This document shows positions 1-8,095 of a stretch of 64,000 bases of DNA, piece by piece. Every line of letters begins with the position of its first letter. Positions within the stretch are counted from its first letter, which is position 1. The notes below the pieces were generated by a model, which was given only the letters and a program-made list of their open reading frames with translations, did not search any database and was not told the DNA's origin. This stretch comes from Mycobacterium montefiorense. Its GTDB lineage: Bacteria; Actinomycetota; Actinomycetes; Mycobacteriales; Mycobacteriaceae. The stretch is taken from NCBI RefSeq assembly GCF_003112775.1, contig NZ_BFCH01000026.1, positions 81,552-145,551 of the forward strand. Direction: 5' to 3'. The position numbers and the translations under genes are program-made.

Positions 1-1195
1 AGGCACTGCCCGGTTCAATCAGGGCGATGAGGCTGCGGCTGGTCACGTCCAGCCGCTTGCACACCCGCTTGTAATACAGCACGATTTCGTTGGCAAGACA
101 ATGACCTTCAGCATTTTCCAGTAGCAGACGTTCGTAACCATCGACGGTGGCCATGTCGCCCTGGGTCTGCAATAGCCAGATGCCGATCTTCGTTTCGTTA
201 GTCCGCAGCCGCAGGATGAGGTCGTCGAGCTGACGTGTCAGCGCCAGTGGCCAGAACGCGGCTCCCTGCCCGGCGGCTTCGTCGAAGTCGGCGGGTGCAG
301 GCCGAGCCGGGGCATGGAGCGTGATGGTGGCGGTCGAATTCTTCCGGTCAATGGTGGCGCTGACGTAGTCGTAGCTGATGCTGTCGGAACCGACCTGTCG
401 TTTCAGCGCAACGAGTTCGACGCCGTGGACGTCTGAGGGGCGTTGGGAGCGCGCGGCGAGTTCGGTGGCGCGGCGGCGGACCGCGTCGTCGAATTGGCGC
501 GGCGTGGCCAGCTCGTCGACCAGCCCCCACTGCGCAGCGGTCTTGCCGCGTACGCCGTCGGAACGGGTGGCGAATACGTCCGCTAGATCCTTTCGCACCC
601 AACGCTTGTCGACGACGCGAATGAGTCCGCCGGTGCCGGGCAGCACGCCCAGTAGCGGCACTTCGGGTAGCGATACCGCCGACGAGTTGTCGTCCACCAG
701 CAGGATGTGGTCGCATGCCAGCGCAAGTTCGTAGCCGCCGCCCGCACAGGAGCCGTTGACCGCGGCCAGATATGTCTGCCCCGAGTGCTCGGTGGCGTCC
801 TCGATGCCGTTGCGGGTCTCGTTGGTGAACTTGCAAAAGTTCACTTTCCATTCGTGCGTCGAGGCCGCCAGCATCCCGATGTTGGCACCCGCGCAGAACA
901 CCTTCTCCTTGCCGCTGGTGAGTATGACGGTCTTGACCTCTGGGTGTTCGAATCGCAGTCGCTGCGTTGCGTCGTAGAGCTCGATATCGACACCGAGGTC
1001 ATACGAGTTGAGCTTCAGCTCGTAGCCGGGTATCAGTCCGCCGTCCTCGGATACGTCGAGCACCAGCCACGCCACCTCGCCGTCGAGGCGCAGGTTCCAA
1101 TGCCGGTACTGGCCGGGATCGGTGTCGAAGCAGACATCGGGCGCCGGGGGTGCGCCGAGGTCAGTCACGTGTCCGACATCGATGCCGACTGCCAT
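1..1195 (-). CDS. boxC: Benzoyl-CoA-dihydrodiol lyase BoxC (partial, N-terminal ~398 aa)
   Basis: This enoyl-CoA hydratase/crotonase-superfamily enzyme cleaves the ring of the 2,3-epoxide or dihydrodiol of benzoyl-CoA in the aerobic hybrid box pathway. The translated N-terminus contains segments I recognise from BoxC, including KLNSYDLGVDIELYDA, KVNFCKFTNETRNG, the oxyanion-hole-like CAGGGYELALACD and SLPEVPLLGVLPGTGGL. The frame is open to the window edge, so roughly the last 150 residues of a ~550-residue protein lie outside. The ATG is set by a strong AGGAGG about five bases upstream. It follows the PaaX-like regulator on the same strand with a 94-base gap, suggesting local control of an aromatic acid pathway. 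The identification is firm; the other box genes are not visible here. Confidence 0.9.
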   Translation of the reverse strand, partial: MAVGIDVGHVTDLGAPPAPDVCFDTDPGQYRHWNLRLDGEVAWLVLDVSEDGGLIPGYELKLNSYDLGVDIELYDATQRLRFEHPEVKTVILTSGKEKVFCAGANIGMLAASTHEWKVNFCKFTNETRNGIEDATEHSGQTYLAAVNGSCAGGGYELALACDHILLVDDNSSAVSLPEVPLLGVLPGTGGLIRVVDKRWVRKDLADVFATRSDGVRGKTAAQWGLVDELATPRQFDDAVRRRATELAARSQRPSDVHGVELVALKRQVGSDSISYDYVSATIDRKNSTATITLHAPARPAPADFDEAAGQGAAFWPLALTRQLDDLILRLRTNETKIGIWLLQTQGDMATVDGYERLLLENAEGHCLANEIVLYYKRVCKRLDVTSRSLIALIEPGSA

Positions 1196-1230
1196 CGGTC
1201 CTCCTAGGGGTGGGAGCCGCATGCCGCTCC

Positions 1231-1260
1231 AATATAAGACACTATTGCTGCGGATCGCAA
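1231..1260 (-). promoter_or_regulatory. Putative sigma70-type promoter for boxC
   Basis: In the AT-rich gap between the PaaX-like gene and boxC, the minus strand reads TTGCGA (1260-1255), an 18-base spacer and TATATT (1236-1231). It lies 35-65 bases upstream of the boxC ATG. It would allow boxC to be transcribed separately from the regulator gene. This is pattern matching only. Confidence 0.35.
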
Positions 1261-1289
1261 AGAATCTGTAGAATAATTCCGCGGTGGAT

Positions 1290-2114
1290 TTATTCGGCCT
1301 CGGCGGCGAACTCGCGCCACCGGCGCTGGGCGCCGTCATGCCAGCGCTGACGCTGATCCTTGAAGAGCCGGGCCGCAGGTGTCCCGGTCCAGTGCGGTGG
1401 CAGCAATACGGGTGGAAGCTGTGGATCGAGGAACGGGAATCGGCGCCACTCGTGTACCAGCCTGATCTGGGCGTCGAACACGTCGTCGGGCGTCTCCGGT
1501 GCGAGTCCGCTGAACTCGGTGATGAATTCCTGGTAGCGGCAGTCGATTTCGGTCAGGTCCCACGCGTCGTTGACCATGTCTCGCTCGCTGCCAAGCGCAC
1601 CGTACTCGGCGACAAACGACAGCGCCTTGCTCGACAACTCCAGGTTGTCCAGGATGTCTTTGGCTTCTGCGGCTACGGCCGTCCTCGGCGAGATCCATAC
1701 GCCCGGTGACGGCGAGCCGAATCCGGCCCAGCTCAATTGCGCGCGCAGCTTGTGCCGTAGGACGCGCATCGATTCGGGTATCGAGACCAGCACCACCAGC
1801 CAGCGGCCATCCCACGACGATTCGTCGGATCCGAAGGTGTAGATGCGCTGGGCACCTTCGGCGAGTAGCTGCCGCCCCGCATCGGTGAGGAACCAGCGCG
1901 CCCGACGGCCCACCCGATTTGACGATAGCCATCCCTGCGCGGCCGTACGTGCCAGCGCCTGACGCGCGGACCCCTCTTCGACACCCAGCGTGGTCATTGC
2001 GTGCACCAAAGTGCCGGTCCAGACCTGTTGGTCGGTCGGTAGCACGAACTCACCCAGGATCGTCATGAGCAGTGAGCGGGTGCTCGAATCACCGGCTTGA
2101 TGCCGCCGACTCAT
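1290..2114 (-). CDS. PaaX-family transcriptional regulator
   Basis: The 274-residue product matches the PaaX family of phenylacetyl-CoA-type repressors. It has an N-terminal winged-helix region (SLLMTILGEFVLPTDQQVWT, then SARQALARTAAQGWL), a central domain (DGRWLVVLVSIPES, GVWISPR) and the C-terminal PaaX C domain ending in HDGAQRRWREF. I chose the ATG at 2114 because upstream in-frame codons are low-complexity and unlike PaaX proteins, whereas residues just after this start match the family. It directly precedes boxC on the same strand, so it probably senses benzoyl-CoA or a related CoA thioester. The effector is inferred. Confidence 0.85.
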   Translation of the reverse strand: MSRRHQAGDSSTRSLLMTILGEFVLPTDQQVWTGTLVHAMTTLGVEEGSARQALARTAAQGWLSSNRVGRRARWFLTDAGRQLLAEGAQRIYTFGSDESSWDGRWLVVLVSIPESMRVLRHKLRAQLSWAGFGSPSPGVWISPRTAVAAEAKDILDNLELSSKALSFVAEYGALGSERDMVNDAWDLTEIDCRYQEFITEFSGLAPETPDDVFDAQIRLVHEWRRFPFLDPQLPPVLLPPHWTGTPAARLFKDQRQRWHDGAQRRWREFAAEAE

Positions 2115-2313
2115 GGATGGGACGACTTCAGGGCGTTCGTCGCCCGCATCGCCTCGCCGCGACACTCCCGCCACGTCGCCCTCCTTCGCCAAGCACGCGA
2201 ACCTCAAGCTTCTCATTGTCGTGGCGGCCGCCGCCGTCTTAGTTGTCGAGCCGGCGGCACTTCGCGTCCTGGCAGCATGGGACAACAACGCTGCGGCGCC
2301 TAAGATCCCCTAT

Positions 2314-2514
2314 ATGAGTAGGGCATTCGTCGTCACATTCGCGGTCGGGTTGCTCGTCGCAGCATTTGGTCTGATCTGGGCGCTGCAGGGATTCGGAGTG
2401 CTTGGTGGTAGCCCGATGAGCAACACCACAACCTGGTCCATCATTGGTCCGATCACGGTGGTGATCGGCATCGTGATCGCGGTATTCAGCTGGCGGAAGA
2501 TCTCGTCGAAATAG
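2314..2514 (+). CDS. Small two-TM membrane protein
   Basis: The 66-residue product has two hydrophobic helices (about residues 5-24 and 43-59) joined by the segment IWALQGFGVLGGSPM. A similar loop occurs in small conserved actinobacterial membrane proteins of unknown role. The ATG at 2314 was chosen because it begins exactly before the first helix; the longer open frame upstream reads through the 5' end of the opposite-strand regulator. It is transcribed convergently with the molybdopterin oxidoreductase, whose stop is five bases away. Function unknown. Confidence 0.65.
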   Translation: MSRAFVVTFAVGLLVAAFGLIWALQGFGVLGGSPMSNTTTWSIIGPITVVIGIVIAVFSWRKISSK

Positions 2515-2518
2515 TCCG

Positions 2519-4054
2519 TCAGGTCTCCGCCACGGTGAAGGCTACCGTGTGCCAGCCGGTGGCGCCGTCGGGGACGCTACCGACCTGATCCGAAGTTTGA
2601 GTAGCCCCGGTGTTGTCGGTGGCGCGCACCGTGATGGTGTGCCTCCCAGGGGTTTTCGCCTGCCATCCGAAGCTCCACAATCGCCAGGTCGCGGTGGAAT
2701 AACTCGCTCCCAGTTCGGCGGGCTGCCACCCGCCGTCGTCGATGCGGACCTCCACGGCCCGTACCCCACGATTCTGTGCCCATGCGACACCGCCGAACAC
2801 TACGGATCCCGTCGCCAATTTCTGACCGTCTTTCGGCACGTCGATGCGCGACTCGGTCTTGATCGGCGCCTGCGCCGCCCAGCCGAACCGCGTCCAGTAC
2901 GCCTTTGCCCTGTCGAAACGAGTCAGCTCCACGTCGACGACCCACTTGGTGGCGGACACATACCCGTAGAGCCCCGGCACCACCAGCCGGGCCGGGTAGC
3001 CATGCTCGATCGGCAGCGGCTGACCGTTGAGGCCCACCGCCAGCAGCGCCTCGCGGCCGTCGGTGAGGGCCTGCACTGGCGTGCCCGCGGTGAATCCGTC
3101 GATCGACGTAGAGAGCACCATGTCGGCGTTCGCGTGCACACCGGCTGACGCCAGCAGGTCGGACATCCGGTAGCCCCGCCATACGCCTGTCGAAATCAGT
3201 TTTCCCCCAACGGGATTCGAAACGCAGGTCAATGTCGTCACCATCTCGACCACGTCGAAGTGGGCGAGGTCGTCGAAGTTGTAGGTGACTTCGCGGTTCA
3301 CCATGCCGTGGATGCGCAGCCGCCAGTCGCCGTGGCTGAGTTGGGGAACACTCAGTGCGGTGTCCACCCGGTAAAAGTCGGTGTTGGCGGTGATAAAACT
3401 CGGTAGCGCGACGCCCTTCGGCTGCACGTCGGCAGGTATAGCTGGAGCCGGTATGCGCGGTGTGGGCAGCGTGACCGCGTTGCGGTCGGCGGCCACCGAA
3501 TGCACCAATCGTGTGATGGCCGCACCCAGCACACCACTGACTACGCCGAATCCGAGCAAGCCGAACACCACCAGCGAACGCCTGCGCGCGTCCGGCTCGT
3601 CGTCGGCCGGGTCTTTCAGGTCGGGCCAGAACCGGCGGGTGAGAAGGCGCAGGATCGCCACGCCGCAGACGGTGCCCGCGACCGTGGGGATCGTATCGAG
3701 CAACGTCGCGCCCGGCCGTGACAGCACTGCGGTGCATCCGAGGACGCTCGCCGCGGCGATCACAGCGCTGCCGACCGGGCGGCGCTGAGTTTCGAAGCTC
3801 CCCGCCAGCGCCGCGATGGTGGCGATCACCACGAGCACGACGATGGCCAAGAAGATTTTGTCCAGCGAGCCCAGGGTTTGAATCGCCCATTCTTTGATGG
3901 GTCCCGGTGTCAGGTCGACGACCACCGAGCCGACTGCGGCACGTGCATCGGCCCGCGCGCCGAACGAGATGCCCGCCAGCTCGGCTACCCCGAGCGAGAC
4001 GGCCGCGGCGGCAACTCCGGCGATCATCCGCTCATTCGACGGGGCGACAGCCAT
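2519..4054 (-). CDS. Membrane-anchored molybdopterin-dependent oxidoreductase (sulfite oxidase family)
   Basis: The 511-residue protein starts with a membrane region of about five predicted helices (residues ~10-190). A sulfite-oxidase-type molybdopterin domain follows (about 215-400), with the Mo-ligating cysteine in TLTCVSNPVGG and the family segments GVWRGYRMSDLL and HGYPARLVVPGLYG. The C-terminus is a Mo-co dimerisation Ig-like domain (VFGGVAWAQNRGVRAVEVRID). This arrangement resembles M. tuberculosis Rv0218. The active domain should face outside the membrane. Substrate unknown: methionine sulfoxide, sulfite or another oxyanion are possibilities from the family. Confidence 0.85.
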   Translation of the reverse strand: MAVAPSNERMIAGVAAAAVSLGVAELAGISFGARADARAAVGSVVVDLTPGPIKEWAIQTLGSLDKIFLAIVVLVVIATIAALAGSFETQRRPVGSAVIAAASVLGCTAVLSRPGATLLDTIPTVAGTVCGVAILRLLTRRFWPDLKDPADDEPDARRRSLVVFGLLGFGVVSGVLGAAITRLVHSVAADRNAVTLPTPRIPAPAIPADVQPKGVALPSFITANTDFYRVDTALSVPQLSHGDWRLRIHGMVNREVTYNFDDLAHFDVVEMVTTLTCVSNPVGGKLISTGVWRGYRMSDLLASAGVHANADMVLSTSIDGFTAGTPVQALTDGREALLAVGLNGQPLPIEHGYPARLVVPGLYGYVSATKWVVDVELTRFDRAKAYWTRFGWAAQAPIKTESRIDVPKDGQKLATGSVVFGGVAWAQNRGVRAVEVRIDDGGWQPAELGASYSTATWRLWSFGWQAKTPGRHTITVRATDNTGATQTSDQVGSVPDGATGWHTVAFTVAET

Positions 4055-4180
4055 CGGATTACTCTACTCGCGTCCACCTAGAACACAGTAAAAACCTTGC
4101 CGGGCAAGCGAACCCCCACCGCTGACGTCGTCGAAATGCCGGCCAAGATCCACGACCTACGTGCGCACTGGTTTGACGGT

Positions 4181-5632
4181 TCAGGACCGGAAGGTTTCCG
4201 TCAGAGAATCGAATATTGCGTTGTTGCCTTCGCGGGTCCTAGCGGTACGCGCAGTGACGGCCACCTCGTCGTTTTTCACTTTGAGCATGAACGTTGGGCT
4301 CACCCCCGTCTTGACATCGTTCGAGGATCCAGCGGGTAGCGAGAATTTGAATCGGCGTGTCACTGTGGCCAGGACGAGGATCATCTCCGCCATCGCGAAG
4401 TTCTGGCCATAGCACACACGAGGACCGCCGCCGAAGGGAATCCAGGCGAATCTGGGCATGGTTTGAGTGGACCCATCCAGCCAGCGTTCGGGTCGGAATT
4501 CATGCGGGTCTGCGAACCAACGCGGATCTCGCTGTGTCACATAGGGGCACACGATAATTCGCTGTCGAGGTTGAAAGTCGTAGCCGCACAGCGTAGTCGG
4601 TGTTTTCACCACATGCCCCGGCAGCGCAAAAACGGGCGGGTACAGGCGCAGTGCCTCTTTGACCACCGCCTCAATCACGGGTAGGCCCTTGATGTGTTCG
4701 AATGCCGGCTTGCCGCAGCCGACCGCTTGTTCGACCTCTATCGCGATCCGATCTTGCAGCTCCGGCCGCCGTGCCAGGATGGCGCCGATGAAGCCCAGAG
4801 AATTAGCCGAGGTCTCGTAGCCGCCGAGGAACATGTTGTGCATCTCGTCGAGCAGTTGCGCTTCCGGCATCGGCGTACCGTTGTCGTCTCGCGCTTCCAG
4901 GAGCATGTCGAGCAAATCGGTATCGCGATCTAACCTCAGCTCGTGGCTCTCGTTGAGGCGCCGCTCAACGACAGCTCGAAAGAGCACTTTCAACCGATTC
5001 GATGCGGCGCGCAGGCCGGTCCTCAAGGGTGTCGGAACCCACGGGGGTAACCAGTTCCCGAGGACAAACTCCATGCTATTCAAAAACAGCTGCCGATCCA
5101 TGATGCGTTTGATCTCATCGCTTTCCGACTTGGTCAGATCCGCACCGAACAAGGTCCTTGTCATGATCCCTCTGGTAAGCCGTTCGATCTCGGCCCGTAT
5201 GCTGAGGACTTCGCCGCTGGACCACTGATCGCACATGTCTTCGGCCAAATCGACCATGGTGTTGGTGTATTCGGAGATTTTTTGCCTGTGCATGCCTGGC
5301 TGCAAGATCCGCCGCTGCTTCTTCCAGAGAGCCCCTTCACTCATGACCAGGCCCTTGTTCCCGATGACGTGCGCGTGCTCTTGAAAGCCGCCCACCAGCG
5401 TTCGGCCCAGCGGGCCATTGGCACCCGCCGCGGCAAGAACTTCACCGATCTGTTCTGGGTGGAAAAACAACGTCTCACGCATGGGACCGATCGACCATTC
5501 GACCGCGTCGCCGAACCGCGTGAGTCCCTCAATGAACTGCGGCCACCCGCGAGCGATCCTGCGCAGATCGCTCCGCGAGCGCAGCGGGTGGGTTAACGGA
5601 GGGCGGGAAGTGCCGTCAGGCGGGTGACCCAT
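4181..5632 (-). CDS. Cytochrome P450
   Basis: A full-length haem-thiolate monooxygenase of 483 residues. Visible motifs are the I-helix GGYETSANS, the K-helix ExxR in KEALRLYPP, the PERW region, and the haem-binding loop FGGGPRVCYGQ with the ligand Cys at about residue 407. The ATG at 5632 is preceded by GGAGG about eleven bases upstream. An alternative ATG at 5662 overlaps the edge of an IdeR-like box and is less likely. No ferredoxin or reductase gene is adjacent, and the substrate cannot be inferred. The iron-box upstream suggests iron-dependent expression. Confidence 0.9.
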   Translation of the reverse strand: MGHPPDGTSRPPLTHPLRSRSDLRRIARGWPQFIEGLTRFGDAVEWSIGPMRETLFFHPEQIGEVLAAAGANGPLGRTLVGGFQEHAHVIGNKGLVMSEGALWKKQRRILQPGMHRQKISEYTNTMVDLAEDMCDQWSSGEVLSIRAEIERLTRGIMTRTLFGADLTKSESDEIKRIMDRQLFLNSMEFVLGNWLPPWVPTPLRTGLRAASNRLKVLFRAVVERRLNESHELRLDRDTDLLDMLLEARDDNGTPMPEAQLLDEMHNMFLGGYETSANSLGFIGAILARRPELQDRIAIEVEQAVGCGKPAFEHIKGLPVIEAVVKEALRLYPPVFALPGHVVKTPTTLCGYDFQPRQRIIVCPYVTQRDPRWFADPHEFRPERWLDGSTQTMPRFAWIPFGGGPRVCYGQNFAMAEMILVLATVTRRFKFSLPAGSSNDVKTGVSPTFMLKVKNDEVAVTARTARTREGNNAIFDSLTETFRS

Positions 5633-5664
5633 CGCGTGCTTCTCCTCCTGCCTCACTAGCATGT

Positions 5665-5683
5665 TTAGGGTAGCCTAACCATA
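5665..5683 (-). promoter_or_regulatory. IdeR/DtxR-type iron box upstream of the P450
   Basis: The minus-strand 19-mer TATGGTTAGGCTACCCTAA matches 16 of 19 positions of the mycobacterial IdeR consensus TTAGGTTAGGCTAACCTAA. It lies 33-51 bases upstream of the P450 start codon, where bound repressor would block RNA polymerase. From IdeR knowledge, Fe(II)-IdeR binding here should repress the gene in iron-replete cells. Binding itself is inferred. Confidence 0.65.
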
Positions 5684-5777
5684 TATTTCGGCCGCCCGAA
5701 CATTTCGGACTGGCTAAGGGATCCGGCGAAGACGCGCAGCGCACAGTGCACCGCGATCAAAGAAGGGAGCTGCCGCC

Positions 5778-6506
5778 ATGCCACGACCGATGCCCGCTGT
5801 CGGCGCCGCATCCGCGGAAACGCACATCGATACTCCGAGAAGCCTGCGGGAGTACATCAAGAACACGGTGATCAACACCGCGCCGCCACTGGTGGGCTAT
5901 TACGGGCTGCGATTGCTGGATATAGCACCATATTTGGCTCTGGTCGGCGCGATCGTGGTCGCTGCGGCGCAGGGGTTGCTCACCATGGTGCGCAAACGAA
6001 AGTTCGAACCCATCAACGGCCTGGTGATGCTCGGTGCCGCCTGCTCGTTGACCATCGCGTTCATCACAAAGAACCCGCGCATCGTGCAGGTCATCGAACT
6101 CATACCCGTGTCCCTGCTGGTGTGGTCGCTCGCCGCGAGCGGCCTGCTGCGCAGGCCGACCTCGGTCAAAATCGCCAGCGCGATCGTCCCCAGCCTCGCA
6201 GCCACCGCGCTGCCCCAACGGGGGTGGACACCGCAAGACATTCAGGACTGGCATGGCCTGCACGCCCGGCTGTGCGCCGGTCTTGGCCTGCTCTGCGGCC
6301 TGTTTCCGTTGGTAGCGATCGTCTGGATTTTCACCTTTCCGGTGGACGTCTCCCAGATCCTCATTGTGGCGATCGGCCCGACGCTGCTCATCCTGTCTAT
6401 CGCGGGTGCCATCGCTTTGCTCCGCAGATTCGTTCAGCAACGTGACCAAGTGGCTGCCGAGCGCGCCGACCCATCCGCCCACGCCAGTCCAGAGCAATCT
6501 CGTTAA
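5778..6506 (+). CDS. VC0807-like integral membrane protein
   Basis: The 242-residue protein has about six hydrophobic helices (near residues 32-48, 52-68, 80-95, 104-122, 165-187 and 194-214) and a charged C-terminal tail. The N-terminal block EYIKNTVINTAPPLVGYYGL and the overall size resemble VC0807-type membrane proteins of unknown function. It is divergent from the P450 and shares its ~145-base upstream gap, so the iron box could in principle affect both. An AAGGGAG element about ten bases upstream supports the ATG. Confidence 0.65.
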   Translation: MPRPMPAVGAASAETHIDTPRSLREYIKNTVINTAPPLVGYYGLRLLDIAPYLALVGAIVVAAAQGLLTMVRKRKFEPINGLVMLGAACSLTIAFITKNPRIVQVIELIPVSLLVWSLAASGLLRRPTSVKIASAIVPSLAATALPQRGWTPQDIQDWHGLHARLCAGLGLLCGLFPLVAIVWIFTFPVDVSQILIVAIGPTLLILSIAGAIALLRRFVQQRDQVAAERADPSAHASPEQSR

Positions 6507-6527
6507 GAGCGCGCTCAAAATAGACAT

Positions 6528-6788
6528 TTGAGCATGGACGCATTGGACACGTCCGGAAATTTCAAGTGTTGGCTGCCGCGCCAGGTAGGCGCGAATTACG
6601 TTCTTTATCAAGGTTATTTGCGGTTCGCCACTACGGCTCACATGCGCCATGCACTGCGCGAGATCGGTTTCAAGCAGGTCAAGTGGATCGAGGCGATCGA
6701 GTTTGTGGAAAGCTTTGACCATCTCGGGTTCGGGCAAGGCGGCTACAACGAGGACCACGAGTTCTACGGTTACCGAATGCCGATCTGA
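6528..6788 (+). CDS. Short hypothetical protein, possible gene remnant
   Basis: The 86-residue open frame begins 21 bases after the membrane protein gene. Its composition is protein-like (GANYVLYQGYLRFATTAHMR, VESFDHLGFGQGGYNEDHEF), with many aromatic residues. It looks like the C-terminal part of a larger enzyme rather than a free-standing small protein: HMRHALREIGFKQVKWIE resembles the end of class I methyltransferases. No N-terminal domain is present upstream. It could therefore be a decayed remnant. The start could also be the second ATG six bases in. Confidence 0.45.
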   Translation: MSMDALDTSGNFKCWLPRQVGANYVLYQGYLRFATTAHMRHALREIGFKQVKWIEAIEFVESFDHLGFGQGGYNEDHEFYGYRMPI

Positions 6789-6828
6789 CATCGAGTCCGG
6801 TTAATTACGAACAGATTTGGCGAAACCT

Positions 6829-8067
6829 CTAGGCGACGCGGGGATTCTCCAGCACGACGGCGACCCCTTGGCCCGACCCGATGCATACTCCGATGACGCC
6901 GTAGCGGGCGCCGCGCTCATGCAGCTCGGTGGCCAAGGTGAGAACGTAGCGAGTTCCGGTGGCGCCGAACGGATGTCCTATCGCGACAGCTCCGCCGTTG
7001 GGTGTCAGCTTGTCGTCGGGAATCACGAAACCTCCGAGCTGGTTGGGAAGTTCGCGCAACACACCGAGTGCTTGGGCGCTGAAAGCCTCATGGACTTCCC
7101 ACACGTCGATCTGCTCGGGAGTCAGACCCGCCCGGCGGATCGCCATCGGGATAGCCCACGCGGGCGCCAGTCCCATGATGAGTGGGTCGATGCCGTATAC
7201 AGCGCCAGACACTACCCCGGCCAGTGGCTCTATCCCGAGTTCGGCCGCCTTCTCACCCGAGGCGACGACGACCGCGCTCGCGCCGTCGGTGAGCGGAGTG
7301 GAGTTGGCCGCGGTCATCTGGGTGGTGCCCGGCTGGACTGGCAGGGCGGCCAGTGTCTCGGCAGTGGTGTCATCGCGGATGAATTCGTCATGCTCGGCCA
7401 GCCGCGCCGGGGTTTTCTTCGTCGCCGGGATTGGCACGCTCATGATCTCCTTGGCGAACCGGCCGCGGTCGCGTGCGGCCTTGGCGTGCTGCTGGGACCG
7501 TAGCGCGAACGCGTCAATCTCCTCGCGGCTCAGCGAGTACCGGTCGGCGACATTCTGCGCGGTCTCGATCATGCCGATGTAGGCGTTGCGGGCGAGCAGG
7601 ATGGTGTTGGGTGGACCGCCCGCGCCGGACCACATGGTGTCGAGCATGAGCACCGGCCCGCGTGGGCTAAACGGTGCTTCGCCCTTCATCAGCGCCCACC
7701 CCGACCGTGACATCGATTCGACCCCGCACGCGATGCCTACACCCAGGTCGCCGGCTTTGATGGCATGGCTGACGCTGACCAAGGCGCTGAGCGACGACCC
7801 GCAGTACCGATTGAGGGTTGCCCCCGCGACGCTATCGGGGAATCCGACCGCGAGTGCGGCCCAGCGGGCAATGTCACCCATTCCCTCGTGCGCGGGATTC
7901 ACGCAGCCGGCGATGATGTCTTCCACGGCATCCAGGGGCACTCCGACGCGTTCGCACGCACCTTTCATGGTCATGCCCAGCAGCTCGTCGGTGCGGATGC
8001 CGGACAGCGTGCCGCCGTAGCGGGTGAACGGCGTGCGCACGCCACCTAAGACGTAAGCCTCAGTCAT
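6829..8067 (-). CDS. Acetyl-CoA acetyltransferase (thiolase)
   Basis: The 412-residue protein is a complete thiolase II-type enzyme. The nucleophilic cysteine is in TLNRYCGSSLSA (about residue 89), the histidines are in VHEAFSAQ and GHPFGATG, and the second cysteine is in CIGSGQG (usually CxGGGQG). It either releases acetyl-CoA from 3-ketoacyl-CoA or condenses two acetyl-CoA units. It ends a minus-strand run that starts with the metal genes, but a metabolic link to them is not evident; a 28-base gap separates it from the CDF gene upstream. Fatty acid or aromatic breakdown is the general expectation. Confidence 0.88.
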   Translation of the reverse strand: MTEAYVLGGVRTPFTRYGGTLSGIRTDELLGMTMKGACERVGVPLDAVEDIIAGCVNPAHEGMGDIARWAALAVGFPDSVAGATLNRYCGSSLSALVSVSHAIKAGDLGVGIACGVESMSRSGWALMKGEAPFSPRGPVLMLDTMWSGAGGPPNTILLARNAYIGMIETAQNVADRYSLSREEIDAFALRSQQHAKAARDRGRFAKEIMSVPIPATKKTPARLAEHDEFIRDDTTAETLAALPVQPGTTQMTAANSTPLTDGASAVVVASGEKAAELGIEPLAGVVSGAVYGIDPLIMGLAPAWAIPMAIRRAGLTPEQIDVWEVHEAFSAQALGVLRELPNQLGGFVIPDDKLTPNGGAVAIGHPFGATGTRYVLTLATELHERGARYGVIGVCIGSGQGVAVVLENPRVA

Positions 8068-8095
8068 GGTTGACCTTTCAAGTATCTCGGTGTGG

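Noticed and set aside
378..1207. Several plus-strand open frames at the left end
   Set aside because: They are antisense shadows of the boxC coding sequence, which has motif support and a strong ribosome site.
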